From contig JBPOFA010000002.1 in NCBI GenBank assembly GCA_051251595.1, forward strand, positions 434,001-498,000: 64,000 bases of DNA. Direction: 5' to 3'. Positions 1 through 8,996 of the stretch are shown piece by piece. This DNA comes from NORP110 sp051251595. Lineage in GTDB: Bacteria > Pseudomonadota > Alphaproteobacteria > Rhodobacterales > Rhodobacteraceae. Position numbers and translations under genes: made by a program. How positions within the stretch are numbered: position 1 is the first letter of the stretch; the number at the start of each line of letters is the position of its first letter. The notes under the pieces were generated by a model. That model had not been told where the DNA came from. It did no database searches and saw only the letters and a program-made list of their open reading frames with translations.

Positions 1-352
1 ATGCCAGGGCCATCGGGCTTTGGGCTGCCTGAAGAATGGATGTATATGCGATAAAGCCGACGCCAGCCTCTTTGGCGGCATTGACCGCGGCCTCATGTTG
101 CGGGAAACGTGATTGCAGGTTTGAGGATGAAATCAACAAAAGTCGATCGATCCCTTCAAATGCAGCTGAAAGCGTTTCGGGTTTGTCATAATCGCCAAAG
201 CGGGTTGCGATCCCTTTTTCGGCAAAACTTGCGGCCTGTTCGTCGCTGCGCACCAACGCTATGATGTCGTCAGAGGCGCCCTTCTGGATTAAGAAATCGA
301 TTACAAGTTGGCCAAGCTGTCCGGATGCGCCGGTAATGAGCATTTTTGACAT
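1..352 (-). CDS. NmrA/QorB-type NAD(P)H-binding oxidoreductase (partial)
   Basis: This gene runs off the left edge, so only about the first 117 residues are visible. The start codon at 352 gives MSKMLITGASGQLGQL, with the Rossmann motif GxxGxxG at residues 8-14, followed by an alternating beta/alpha pattern typical of atypical short-chain dehydrogenases. The segment around residues 70-110 (LLLISSSN, then a conserved YTS) fits the NmrA/QorB (YtfG) quinone oxidoreductase family, which reduces quinones with NAD(P)H in the cytoplasm. It is divergent from an HxlR-type regulator 107 bases away, a very common pairing in which the regulator senses electrophiles and controls the reductase. The family is fairly sure; the substrate is inferred. 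Confidence 0.8.
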   Translation of the reverse strand, partial: MSKMLITGASGQLGQLVIDFLIQKGASDDIIALVRSDEQAASFAEKGIATRFGDYDKPETLSAAFEGIDRLLLISSSNLQSRFPQHEAAVNAAKEAGVGFIAYTSILQAAQSPMALA

Positions 353-459
353 TGTGTTTCCTTTAGGTGTCAAATTGTATATAGGTTTCAAATAGAGACC
401 GCCTCTCCCGGCGTAAAGGAGGCATTAATTTGTCTCTAGGTTACAGAAAGGGAACCGTC

Positions 460-852
460 ATGAAGGACATACCAGAGGACAAACTTGAGGCTTGGAAGCA
501 GGCTGGTTTTGATCCGTCCAATTGCCCTGTGCGGACCATTTTGGACCATGTGGCGGCCAAATGGACCAGTTTGATCCTGTTGGAACTGGAACACGGGCCA
601 AAGCGGTTCAACGCCCTTGGCCGTTCGCTACCTGACATTTCAAAGCGGATGTTGACGCAATCGTTGCGGGACCTTGAACGGGACGGAATGATCGTCAGAG
701 AGGTCTTTGATACAAAGCCGCCAAGCGTTCAGTACAGCCTTTCGGATGTGGGGCGATCCTTTCTGGCGCCGTTTCAGGTGTTGGTTGATTGGGCCATGGT
801 TCAAAATGAACGGATTGAACAGGCGCGTGCGGATTACGACAGCCGCGATTGA
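460..852 (+). CDS. HxlR-family winged-helix transcriptional regulator
   Basis: This is a small MarR/HxlR-type DNA-binding protein of 130 residues. It shows the HxlR signature: an N-terminal cysteine in SNCPV, then a winged helix containing KWTSLILLEL, GPKRFNAL and ISKRMLTQSLRDLERDGMI, and an arginine-containing wing before the C-terminal dimer helix. An upstream TTG at 430 is in frame, but the ATG at 460 is preceded by an AAAGGGA ribosome site and puts the start just before the conserved region, so it is preferred. The gene is divergent from an NmrA-type oxidoreductase, which it probably regulates. In related proteins (HypR, YodB, QorR) the N-terminal cysteine senses oxidants or quinones; that role here is inference. 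Confidence 0.85.
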   Translation: MKDIPEDKLEAWKQAGFDPSNCPVRTILDHVAAKWTSLILLELEHGPKRFNALGRSLPDISKRMLTQSLRDLERDGMIVREVFDTKPPSVQYSLSDVGRSFLAPFQVLVDWAMVQNERIEQARADYDSRD

Positions 853-1147
853 CGGGTTGCAGGTGTTGAGGAAACTGTAACCGGTTTTTGAGCTTTTCAC
901 GCCACAAGTGTCAGATGTCCACCGCTGAATTGGCGCAAGACCGCATGATGTCGTTTGGTTGAATTGCACGCCTTTTCCGCAGTTTGCAGCACTAAATTGG
1001 CCCTAAAATGTTCCAAAATGCTAAAATATAGACCCAAGAGAAAAATTGGACTAGCCTTGGTGCTACCAACAATTTCGGGGTGATCAGCGTTGCGCAACAG
1101 CAATGCTCTGAGCGGTTGGTAGAAAAAACAAACAATAGGGACACATC
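853..1147. other. intergenic region between hxlR-type gene and uspA
   Basis: No convincing coding sequence is seen on either strand. The only likely signal is the ribosome site AGGGACA just before the uspA start. I looked for an FNR-type TTGAT-N4-ATCAA box, since uspA/alanine carrier units are often oxygen-regulated, and did not find a good one. Confidence 0.4.
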
Positions 1148-1579
1148 ATGAAACTAGTTATCGGCCTTGATGGACAAAGTTCGGGGGAAAAGGCCCTGGA
1201 CTTTGCCAAGGATATTGCGTCGCGAATGGACAGTTGTGAATTGATCATAGTTTACGTGATCGAGTGGTCTCCATTCTCTTTCCAAACCGCTGAAGAAAAT
1301 GCAGAGCGTCATAAACGCCGCGAAGAAGAAATAGCGATTGCCAAAGAACGCGTGGTGAACCCCGCCGTAGAGGCGTTGAAAGCCGCGGGGCTTTCGGCAC
1401 GGGCAATCGTACGCCATGGCGATGTTGCGGACACGATTGATGCCATTGCGCATGAAGAAGGTGCGGGACAAATCGTCATTGCACGCTCAAGTGCCGGTGG
1501 TTTGACCTCTCGGATCTTCGGCAGCTCTACCGCAAATCTTGTGATGAACGCGCGCGTTCCTGTCACTGTCGTCGCATAG
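1148..1579 (+). CDS. universal stress protein, UspA family
   Basis: A single-domain UspA protein of 143 residues, the usual length. It starts with the beta-strand MKLVIGLDGQ carrying the conserved aspartate and ends with the nucleotide-binding loop GGLTSRIFGSST (about residues 117-128) and the last strand VPVTVVA. The loop resembles the G-2x-G-9x-G(S/T) ATP-binding motif, so this is probably an ATP-binding type. The start is supported by AGGGACA about 7 bases upstream. The alanine symporter follows after 11 bases, so the two are surely co-transcribed; a stress protein joined to a carrier suggests energy- or nutrient-dependent control of transport, which is inference. Confidence 0.9.
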   Translation: MKLVIGLDGQSSGEKALDFAKDIASRMDSCELIIVYVIEWSPFSFQTAEENAERHKRREEEIAIAKERVVNPAVEALKAAGLSARAIVRHGDVADTIDAIAHEEGAGQIVIARSSAGGLTSRIFGSSTANLVMNARVPVTVVA

Positions 1580-1590
1580 GAGCGGGTATC

Positions 1591-3144
1591 ATGAACATAT
1601 TTTACAAACTATTCGTCGCGGTCACTGTTCTATTTGCGGCCGTCCCTGCCTCTGCCCAAGAAGCGGCAATGTCATTGGATGAAAAGGTCAACGCAGCTTT
1701 TGCAAGTTTCACCGGCCCCTTCGTGAGCTTCATCTTTGCGCCGATCCCCGGAACGGGGTTCCCTTGGATCGTTATGTGGTTGGTGATTGGGGCGTCGGTC
1801 TTTACGCTTTATTTTGCTTTCGTGCAGTTTCGGTTCTTTGGCCATGCCATCGCCTTGGTTAAGGGTGACTATTCTGATCCCAATGATGCAGGCGAAGTCA
1901 GCCACTTTCAGGCCCTTGCAACGGCTCTTTCGGGAACTGTTGGGCTGGGTAATATCGCGGGTGTTGCTGTGGCTGTCGGTATCGGCGGTCCGGGGGCGAC
2001 GTTCTGGATGATCCTTGCCGGGCTTTTGGGCATGGCGTCAAAATTCACGGAATGTACTTTGGGCGTGAAATACCGGAATGAATACGCTGACGGCACCGTA
2101 TCTGGTGGCCCGATGTATTATATTTCCAAGGGGTTCGACGAACTTGGGCTTCCCGGCGGCAAAATTCTTGCTGTTGTGTTCTCTGTTTTTTGCATCCTCG
2201 GAGCTTTTGGTGGCGGGAACATGTTCCAGGCCAATCAGGCCCATGCGCAAATCACCCAGATTACCGGTGATTTCCCGGGTTGGATTACCGGTCTGATTTT
2301 CGCAGCCGTCGTGTTTGCTGTGATTGTCGGCGGGATCAAATCTATCGCCAGAGTGACGGAAAAGGTGGTTCCATTCATGGGCGTCCTTTATGTGGGCGCG
2401 GCGATCATCGTTCTTTTGGTGAACTACGATAAAATTGGCTGGGCCTTTGGTCAGATCTTTGCAGGTGCCTTTACGGGTCTTGGTGTTGCCGGCGGACTTG
2501 TCGGGGCGTTGATCCAAGGCTTTAAACGTGCAGCTTTCTCGAATGAGGCCGGTGTGGGGTCTGCGGCGATTGCGCACTCTGCGGTGAAGACCAAAGAACC
2601 CATCACTGAAGGGTTCGTTTCCTTGCTAGAGCCACTGATCGATACTGTTGTCATTTGTACAATGACGGCACTTGTCATCACGATCTCTGGTCAACTTCTG
2701 ATCGATGAAGCGACTGGGAATTACATGTTGAACGAAGGTGGATCTGCCATTGCGACGGTCGGTGATACATCCGGTGTCGCACTGACCTCGGCCGCATTTG
2801 GTTCGGCCATTGGTTGGTTCCCATTTGTTTTGGCGATCGCAGTGATCCTGTTTGCGTTCTCTACGATGATTTCGTGGTCGTATTATGGGTTGAAAGCGTG
2901 GACCTACCTGTTTGGCGAAGGCAAAACGACAGAGCTGATCTTTAAGATCATTTTCTGCGTGTTCATCGTCATCGGTGCAGCAGCCAGCCTTGGACCTGTG
3001 ATCGACTTCTCTGACGCGGCGATCTTTGCGATGGCGGTTGTGAACATCTTCTGCCTGTACTTCCTGATGAAGGTGGTGCGTGCAGAACTGACCTCTTACA
3101 GCAGCAGATTGAAATCTGGTGAGATCAAGAAGTTCTCTCACTAA
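1591..3144 (+). CDS. sodium:alanine symporter (AGCS family)
   Basis: An inner-membrane carrier of 517 residues that imports alanine or glycine with Na+. The N-terminus has a signal-like hydrophobic segment ending ASAQ, then about eleven membrane helices. Family signatures are LSGTVGLGNIAGVAVAVG with GGPGATFWM (about residues 110-140) and FKRAAFSNEAGVGSAAIAHS (about 310-329), the latter part of the substrate/Na+ site in AlsT-type carriers. It is the second gene of a two-gene unit with uspA. A hairpin terminator follows 20 bases after the stop. Alanine versus glycine preference cannot be read from the sequence. Confidence 0.92.
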   Translation: MNIFYKLFVAVTVLFAAVPASAQEAAMSLDEKVNAAFASFTGPFVSFIFAPIPGTGFPWIVMWLVIGASVFTLYFAFVQFRFFGHAIALVKGDYSDPNDAGEVSHFQALATALSGTVGLGNIAGVAVAVGIGGPGATFWMILAGLLGMASKFTECTLGVKYRNEYADGTVSGGPMYYISKGFDELGLPGGKILAVVFSVFCILGAFGGGNMFQANQAHAQITQITGDFPGWITGLIFAAVVFAVIVGGIKSIARVTEKVVPFMGVLYVGAAIIVLLVNYDKIGWAFGQIFAGAFTGLGVAGGLVGALIQGFKRAAFSNEAGVGSAAIAHSAVKTKEPITEGFVSLLEPLIDTVVICTMTALVITISGQLLIDEATGNYMLNEGGSAIATVGDTSGVALTSAAFGSAIGWFPFVLAIAVILFAFSTMISWSYYGLKAWTYLFGEGKTTELIFKIIFCVFIVIGAAASLGPVIDFSDAAIFAMAVVNIFCLYFLMKVVRAELTSYSSRLKSGEIKKFSH

Positions 3145-3163
3145 AGACGCGCCATAAGCTAAG

Positions 3164-3194
3164 AAAGGGCCGCCCTGTAGGGGGCGGCCTTTTT
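3164..3194 (+). terminator. rho-independent terminator after the alanine symporter
   Basis: GGCCGCCC (3168-3175) pairs perfectly with GGGCGGCC (3182-3189) around a six-base loop and is followed by a run of T. It ends the uspA-symporter unit. Confidence 0.85.
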
Positions 3195-3291
3195 GCTGGG
3201 GGGACGGGGCGTTATTGGTCCCTTTGAACGCTCCGGGGCCTCCCTCACCGCCCTGCCCGGTTCAGGCAAATGCAGATTTGCGGTGTTAGAG

Positions 3292-4095
3292 TTATCTAAA
3301 GATGTTGGGACGGACTTTCAGTTTGCGCCGACGCTCTGCGGGCAGATGTCGGTTTAACCGTCGGTTGACGATGCTGAAACACCCGATCACGGCCATCGTC
3401 AGGAGCACGAAATACATGGCAAGGATCGGATAAGGAATGAACGGGTTGAATGTCTTGTCGGCAATGTATTTCGCGTAATACAGCGCATCCCCACGTTGTT
3501 GAAAGGTCGGGAAGCCGCTGAAAAAGACCAGTGTTGTCGCCTGAAACAAAAAGATCGCTTCATTCGTGTAAGCCGGCCAGGCCAAACGCAACATTGTGGG
3601 CCAGGTTATCCGGCGGAACCGTTTCCAACCGGTCAAGCCATAGGCCGCCGCCGCCTCTTGTTCGCCGCGTGGAACGGTCTTGAGGGCGCCGTACATGATT
3701 TCACCGGAATAGGCCGCCGTGTTCAGGATCAGCACCACCAAGGCTCCGGCCTGCGCCGAAGTCAGCCATGGCAGGACCCCATGCTGTTTGAGCTTGAGAA
3801 ATAGGAAATAGGCAAAAAAGAACTGGATTAACAAAGGTGACCCCCGAAACACCAATATGAACCAGTCCGCCGCCTTTTTGATGATCCGATTTTCGCTGGC
3901 CTTGCCCAATGCTGCGAGATGCGCCGCAAAAAAGCCGATGATAAGGGCCAGTACGCCGAAATAGATGTTCCAAATCAGCCCGGAGCCGATCAGCGTGAAC
4001 TGTTGGCACAGCGTGAAATCATCGCGCGGCAACAGCCGTTCGCCGATACCGATAGAGCGCAGGGCGTAGTCCTGAATGGTTAACCAGCAGCTCAT
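3292..4095 (-). CDS. polar amino acid ABC transporter permease (HisM-like)
   Basis: A 267-residue inner-membrane permease with about five helices. The EAA loop is visible as EQEAAAAYGLTGWKRFRRI (about residues 144-162), where the ATPase docks. It is the last gene of a four-gene minus-strand cluster (ATPase, binding protein, permease, permease) and overlaps the upstream permease by four bases (ATGA), so the two permeases are translationally coupled and presumably form a heterodimer. Similarity in layout is to histidine/lysine-arginine-ornithine/octopine systems (HisM/OccM). The true substrate is not determined; a basic amino acid is the best guess from the binding protein. Confidence 0.88.
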   Translation of the reverse strand: MSCWLTIQDYALRSIGIGERLLPRDDFTLCQQFTLIGSGLIWNIYFGVLALIIGFFAAHLAALGKASENRIIKKAADWFILVFRGSPLLIQFFFAYFLFLKLKQHGVLPWLTSAQAGALVVLILNTAAYSGEIMYGALKTVPRGEQEAAAAYGLTGWKRFRRITWPTMLRLAWPAYTNEAIFLFQATTLVFFSGFPTFQQRGDALYYAKYIADKTFNPFIPYPILAMYFVLLTMAVIGCFSIVNRRLNRHLPAERRRKLKVRPNIFR

Positions 4096-4958
4096 GTATT
4101 GTGGCCCGCCAGGTTCTGACCACGCGACAGCCGTGCGGTGATCCGGCGCAGGACAACCTCACTGACTTGGGTAAAGGCCAGGTAAAAGACCAAGAGGCCC
4201 AAAAAGTACCAAATCCTCCAGTCGCCATGCGGATAGTCGGTGAACCGGGGCAGCTTGGTCGCGCCCAGCTCTCTGGCCCAGTAAACGATGTCTTCAACGC
4301 CCAGCAAAAACAACAGCGGCGTCGCCTTGATCAGGACCATCCAGAGGTTCGATAGCCCCGGCAGCGCATAAAGCCACATCTGCGGAACCAGCACACGCCA
4401 GAAGGTTTGGCGCCGGGTCATGCCGTAGGCCTCTGCGGTTTCCAGTTGGTTTTTGGGGACGGCATGCATCGCGCCGTAAAGGACGTTGGCGGCAAAGGCA
4501 CCAAAGACGATGGCGAATGTTACGACCGCCAGGGAAAACCCGTATACCTCGTGGATCCACTGGGGTGAGGTTGACTGCGGCAGCTTTGCGGCTTGGCAGA
4601 CAATGAAGTCATGGCCTTGGCGAATGGGTTGATCCCAATCCGGACATTTAATGACATGGCGGACATATTCGATAAGCTGATCCAAGGCGATGACGAAGAA
4701 CAAAAAGAACGCAATATCCGGCACCCCCCTGACGATCATGATATAGCCCTGCCCGAGCCAGCGCAGTGGCGCGAAGTGGCTGCGTGCGGCGGCGGCCCCC
4801 CCGAAACCAAAGGCAAGCGCGACCGGCGCCGTGATGGCAAGTAGGACAAGGACCGTCAGGAAAGAGGCCCACAGGCCCATATGCTTTCCGCTTGTCAGGT
4901 AACAGGCCAGCCACTTGGACTGACCAAGAAGCTCTGGGTCGGTGCAGAAACTGAACAT
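4092..4958 (-). CDS. polar amino acid ABC transporter permease (HisQ-like)
   Basis: A 288-residue membrane permease, partner of the HisM-like gene it overlaps. The EAA loop reads KNQLETAEAYGMTRRQTFWR (about residues 174-193). It is longer than HisQ/OccQ because of an extra N-terminal segment of about 30 residues and an insertion with KCPDWDQP between the first helices. It begins 148 bases downstream of the binding-protein stop, and that gap contains a hairpin that may lower its expression relative to the binding protein. Confidence 0.87.
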   Translation of the reverse strand: MFSFCTDPELLGQSKWLACYLTSGKHMGLWASFLTVLVLLAITAPVALAFGFGGAAAARSHFAPLRWLGQGYIMIVRGVPDIAFFLFFVIALDQLIEYVRHVIKCPDWDQPIRQGHDFIVCQAAKLPQSTSPQWIHEVYGFSLAVVTFAIVFGAFAANVLYGAMHAVPKNQLETAEAYGMTRRQTFWRVLVPQMWLYALPGLSNLWMVLIKATPLLFLLGVEDIVYWARELGATKLPRFTDYPHGDWRIWYFLGLLVFYLAFTQVSEVVLRRITARLSRGQNLAGHNT

Positions 4959-5059
4959 CTAGATATATAAGGCGCGCAAGGCGGCACATTCGCTTAAGCT
5001 GTTGTGTTTACGTCTTGTCATAAGGTTATGTTTTCACGCCTCTTTTAGACATTTCCGGC

Positions 5060-5087
5060 GCCCGACCAGTGTTTCCAGTGATCGGGC
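5060..5087 (-). promoter_or_regulatory. intercistronic hairpin between binding protein and permeases
   Basis: Read on the minus strand, GCCCGATCA pairs with TGGTCGGGC (nine pairs, one G-T) around a ten-base loop, with no T run. Such hairpins after a binding-protein gene commonly stabilise its 3' end or attenuate read-through into the permease genes, giving an excess of binding protein. Function here is inferred from position. Confidence 0.55.
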
Positions 5088-5106
5088 CCCAGGACCAGAA
5101 TTCGAC

Positions 5107-5826
5107 TTAGAAGGTTGCGCCGATTTCCCATTTGGTGATCAAAGCATTCAATGAACCGTCTGATTTCATCGAAGAAATCGCGTCATCAAATTTGGTCTTG
5201 AGTTCCCCATCTGACTTGCGCACGCCCAGCCCGACGCCTCCACCAAGATATTCTTCACGCTCTAACAAAACCATTTCGCCGCCTTCTGTGTAAGGGACAA
5301 CAAAGGTTTTGTCGGCCAGAACGGTGTCAGCCTCGCCGTTTTGTACGGCGGCAATCGTATCCTCGGGAGAGGCAAACTCTATCAGGGCCCAACCTTGTTC
5401 AGCAACAAATGCCGCTTGGATGGTTCCGGTCTGGGCCGCAACGACACCCGTATCAAGATCAACATCCATGGACATTGCGAGATATGCAGATGGGTCTGGT
5501 TGGCTGTAATTCTGGGTGAAATCTATCGCCTCTTCACGCTCGGGTGTGATCGACATCCCGGCCATGATGATGTCGTAGTTCCCAGAAACCAGGTTCGGAA
5601 TGATTGAATCCCAAGCATTTACGACCCACTCGCAAGACAGTTGAGCACGTGCGCACAACTCATCGCCCAATTCACGCTCAAATCCGCCAACTTCGCCATC
5701 GTCATTGATAAAGTTCCATGGAGGATAGGCACCTTCGGTGCCGATACGTACTGTATCTTGGGCCATTGCCATACTCGTTACCATTGTCAGCGAAGCCGCT
5801 GATAATGCTAAAAATTTCATGTTCAC
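5107..5826 (-). CDS. amino acid ABC transporter periplasmic binding protein (ArgT/HisJ/OccT-like)
   Basis: A 239-residue solute-binding protein. A Sec signal peptide of about 22 residues ends MAMAQD. The mature start VRIGTEGAYPPWNF and the later GFERELGDELCARA, MAGMSITPEREEAIDFT and VGLGVRKSD are hallmarks of the family 3 (PF00497) fold. The YPPWN and TPERE motifs resemble lysine/arginine/ornithine and octopine/nopaline binders, so a basic amino acid or opine-like ligand is plausible. It lies between the ATPase gene (25 bases upstream) and the permeases, the usual order hisP-J-Q-M with ATPase first. Confidence 0.9.
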   Translation of the reverse strand: MNMKFLALSAASLTMVTSMAMAQDTVRIGTEGAYPPWNFINDDGEVGGFERELGDELCARAQLSCEWVVNAWDSIIPNLVSGNYDIIMAGMSITPEREEAIDFTQNYSQPDPSAYLAMSMDVDLDTGVVAAQTGTIQAAFVAEQGWALIEFASPEDTIAAVQNGEADTVLADKTFVVPYTEGGEMVLLEREEYLGGGVGLGVRKSDGELKTKFDDAISSMKSDGSLNALITKWEIGATF

Positions 5827-5851
5827 TCTCCAATTCTCAAACGTTTGTTGT

Positions 5852-6631
5852 TCACGCGGCTACTGTTGCACTCAGAAATTGCCTCAGCCGGTCAGACTTC
5901 GGGTTTTGAAAAACTTCATCGGGCGTGCCTTGTTCATGGATAAGGCCGCGATGCAAAAACACGGTGTGGTGGCAAACATCTGCCGCCAATCGCATGTCAT
6001 GGGTGACGATCAACATTGTGCGGCCCTCTTCGGCCAAGTCTTTGATCACTTTTACGACTTCTTGTTCCAATTCCGGGTCCAAAGCCGATGTGGGTTCATC
6101 AAACAGCAGTGCACGCGGTTCCATGCAAAGGGCCCGCGCAATCGCTGCGCGTTGTTGTTGCCCCCCAGAAAGCTGCGCGGGGTACACATCGGCCTTGTCG
6201 CCGATCCCGACCTTTTTCAGATAGCCGCGCGCCTTTTCCTCAACTTCCGCCTTGTCGCGGCCCAGAACGGTAACTGGTGCCTCCATCACATTTTGCAGAA
6301 TTGTCAAATGGGACCAAAGGTTGAACTGTTGGAACACCATGGAAAGGTTGGTTCGGATCCGGGTGACTTGAGCTTTATCCGAGGGGTGACGGTTCAACCC
6401 CTCCCCCTTCCAGTGGATCGGTTCACCCTCAAACAGAATCTCGCCGGATTGGCTATCCTCAAGCAGGTTTGCGCATCGCAGAAGCGTAGACTTGCCAGAC
6501 CCCGAAGACCCGATCATCGAAATCACATGCCCACGCGGTGCTACCAAATCCACACCTTTAAGAACCTCCAGCGATCCATAGGATTTGTGAAGGTCTCGAA
6601 TTTCAATAACTGGCGCGTTGGTCTGGGGCAC
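5852..6631 (-). CDS. polar amino acid ABC transporter ATP-binding protein (HisP-like)
   Basis: A 259-residue cytoplasmic ATPase that drives the transporter. Visible motifs are Walker A GSSGSGKST (residues 41-49), Q-loop VFQQFNLW (99-106), signature LSGGQQQR (154-161), Walker B ALLFDEP (174-180) and the H-loop in MLIVTHDM. The VFQQFNLWSH segment is characteristic of the amino acid (HisP/GlnQ) subfamily. It is the first gene of the four-gene cluster. A long open frame on the opposite strand across this gene is a shadow. Confidence 0.92.
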   Translation of the reverse strand: MPQTNAPVIEIRDLHKSYGSLEVLKGVDLVAPRGHVISMIGSSGSGKSTLLRCANLLEDSQSGEILFEGEPIHWKGEGLNRHPSDKAQVTRIRTNLSMVFQQFNLWSHLTILQNVMEAPVTVLGRDKAEVEEKARGYLKKVGIGDKADVYPAQLSGGQQQRAAIARALCMEPRALLFDEPTSALDPELEQEVVKVIKDLAEEGRTMLIVTHDMRLAADVCHHTVFLHRGLIHEQGTPDEVFQNPKSDRLRQFLSATVAA

Positions 6632-6882
6632 TCTTCACCGCATGTGGTTTTTCCTAAAGGAATAATAGGCCGCATAAAGCCCGCAAATGCAACGTTTACT
6701 ATGAACTTTCCGTAGCGGGAACTTATCAAATTCGACCGATGAGGCTGCCTATTGGTTGAGATATGGGCGCTGCGCACAGCTTAAAGACTTTTGCATAAGC
6801 GACCGAGACCGATGCAGCCAACAACAGACTCCAAAAGCCACTTATGATTTTGAAGGGATTCCCAGGACGTGGGGGGGGGCGG

Positions 6883-8028
6883 TTAAGTCTCTGTATTAAG
6901 ACGTTTTGCGATGGCCCATGCGCAAATCAACGCAAGCAGGCACAGCAGAACCAACGCAAAAACGGCATAGCCGAAAGCCACGTGGGCAAGGAATGTCACT
7001 GTTGCAACGCCACCCAGCCTTGCGAAGGTTATGTCCAAACTTGCAGAGGCAGCTCTCATGCCTTTGGGTGCGAATTTGAGAATCAAGAGTGTCGAAGGTG
7101 CGTTGCTACAGGCAAGCCCGGCCCCAATCAGAACGGACGATACCAAAAGATATGGGATCTCTCGGCAACAATATGAAATCAAAAATGCCGCCGCGATGAG
7201 AACCGGTGCTGCGAGCAAGATACGCTTAACATTCGGCTCATCCACATGGTTTCTGAGCAATGTGCTTATGACTGAAAAGCTCAACCACAAAACGGATAAG
7301 ATGACCCCAATACTTACAATTTTGAATTCATTGTCAGACAACCATAGCGGTAGGCGAAATAGGTAATATGTGATCGATCCATAGGTGCCAAACACATAGG
7401 CGAAGACCAGCCAAAGGTCGTGGGAGCGCAGCAATATCCCATAGTTTGGACGTGGTTTATCAGAGGTCGTCGTGTCATCGCCGGTTCTTGAGTTTTGAAC
7501 AATTGCCATAGCAACCATTGAAACAATTGCAAATATCACAAAGGCCAAATGCCATCCGTATTGGGCAAGGAAGTTGCCATAGATGATTGGGGCAGCCGCG
7601 GCCACGTAGCCCGCAACACTCCCCCATATGATCAACACTTTGCCGGGGCGATTTGGGGTTGCTCTGGTCAAAAGAATGGGAACCAAGGGCGAAAACACAC
7701 CGCCCCCAAACCCTTGCAAAAATCGGCCCGTTATTAAGATTTCATAGCCATCAGCAAAGGCGACGACCATTGAACCGATGGCAAAGAACAGCACACCAAC
7801 GGCAAAAACGTTTTTGGTATTAAAGACATCGCCAAGCCATCCCCCCAGCAAGACACCGAAAGAAACGGCGATGCCATAAGAGTTAAAAACCCAGGCAAGT
7901 TCACTGATGGAAAGTCCAAATTGACTTTGTATGGCAGGCAGCAGCAAAGGAACCAAAGTCAGTTCCATCACAAACGCGATGCTTATTGCGATTGATCCGA
8001 TTATTGTTCTGAGAGGAATTACGTTCAT
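6883..8028 (-). CDS. MFS transporter, DHA-like
   Basis: A membrane carrier of about 381 residues with about twelve hydrophobic helices, matching the major facilitator superfamily. The loop between helices 2 and 3, GGWLGDVFNTKNVF, is the MFS motif A, and GRFLQGFGGGVFSP fits motif B/C of drug:H+ antiporters. The open frame extends further (TTG at 8070, ATG at 8058), but ATG at 8028 places MNVIPLRT directly before helix 1; none has a strong ribosome site, so the start is uncertain. It stands alone on the minus strand. The likely role is efflux of small molecules; the substrate is unknown. Confidence 0.75.
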   Translation of the reverse strand: MNVIPLRTIIGSIAISIAFVMELTLVPLLLPAIQSQFGLSISELAWVFNSYGIAVSFGVLLGGWLGDVFNTKNVFAVGVLFFAIGSMVVAFADGYEILITGRFLQGFGGGVFSPLVPILLTRATPNRPGKVLIIWGSVAGYVAAAAPIIYGNFLAQYGWHLAFVIFAIVSMVAMAIVQNSRTGDDTTTSDKPRPNYGILLRSHDLWLVFAYVFGTYGSITYYLFRLPLWLSDNEFKIVSIGVILSVLWLSFSVISTLLRNHVDEPNVKRILLAAPVLIAAAFLISYCCREIPYLLVSSVLIGAGLACSNAPSTLLILKFAPKGMRAASASLDITFARLGGVATVTFLAHVAFGYAVFALVLLCLLALICAWAIAKRLNTET

Positions 8029-8111
8029 CAATACGCCAGTTAAATTCACTTCCGGCATGTGTGACGACAAACACTGCGATCGTCAATCAGCCATAAAAAA
8101 TATGGCCCTTA

Positions 8112-8870
8112 TCAACCCCGCGACGCGATAGATGTCAATGTCGATTTTACACCTAGTGGTTGTTCTCTGTTGCGTAGAGACGTCGGTGTCACGGAAAGCG
8201 AATTGGACAAATCTTCAGAGTTCATCCAAACCATATAGTCTTCTTCGGTCACCTGTTGGTCCGGTCCGATCCATCTTCCAGGCTCGCAGTGATTGTACCC
8301 GTAGCGAAGGTGCGCCCCCCGAGAGCCCAACTGTTTTGGCACAAGTGCAAAAACATAATCCGGCTTCCATGTTCGGTGCATCACTTCGAAAAGCAAACGC
8401 GACAACAGGGGAGTCATACCTTGGCTGCGGGGGCCGCCAAGACCGCGCGCAGGTAGCCAAAATTCACCGTGATAGCAGACCCTGCCGGTTATCGTTTTCA
8501 ATCCCCGTGGTCCGGAATAAAACGTAAGATCCGGATCCGGCGTGCTGTTGGGCGTTATGTATTTATGCCTGTGTATGTTCATATGCTGCCCAAGCGATCC
8601 CCCCGACATATCAAGGAGCCGTACGGCTTGGGTGTGAACCAGTTCGTTGGCTTGGTTAAAGCCACATACCCAAAATCCGTTCGTCTTATCGATGTAAGAG
8701 CTGGCAACATCGAACATTGGATACACAGGAGAGCGGTCAGTTTGAGTGTTGCGATAAAGTCGGAACTCTGAAAAATCGTCACCTATCTCAACGCGCATGC
8801 CCATTTCTTCGAGATCACGAAGGATGCTCGACACGTTTTGGGCCATGGTAAAGATATTTTGTGCTGACAT
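8112..8870 (-). CDS. conserved-looking protein of unknown function, partner of LysR-type HTH gene
   Basis: I do not recognise this 252-residue protein. The start at 8870 has a GGGGGTT ribosome site and replaces an upstream TTG. There is no signal peptide and no membrane helix. The middle has an alternating pattern with YIDKTNGFWVCGF, HTQAVRLLDM and HRHKYITP, which looks vaguely like a GNAT-type acyltransferase core (strand, loop, strand with a long helix after), but I see no clear acetyl-CoA P-loop. It is downstream, on the same strand, of a LysR-type HTH protein (126-base gap) and may form a unit with it. Function unknown. Confidence 0.55.
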   Translation of the reverse strand: MSAQNIFTMAQNVSSILRDLEEMGMRVEIGDDFSEFRLYRNTQTDRSPVYPMFDVASSYIDKTNGFWVCGFNQANELVHTQAVRLLDMSGGSLGQHMNIHRHKYITPNSTPDPDLTFYSGPRGLKTITGRVCYHGEFWLPARGLGGPRSQGMTPLLSRLLFEVMHRTWKPDYVFALVPKQLGSRGAHLRYGYNHCEPGRWIGPDQQVTEEDYMVWMNSEDLSNSLSVTPTSLRNREQPLGVKSTLTSIASRG

Positions 8871-8996
8871 TTCAACCCCCAGCAATCCTCGTTCTAGGAT
8901 GACTCTACCCTAAAAAAGCCGCAATTGAGTACATTTTTTGCCACAATATCCGGTGTTTAGGTGCGGTTTGCATTCTGCATGTGACCCTATGGCCAC

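Noticed and set aside
5738..6715. A 325-codon open frame on the plus strand across the amino acid ABC ATPase gene
   Set aside because: It is the antisense shadow of a well-supported ATPase gene with all motifs, has no ribosome site and an unlikely composition.
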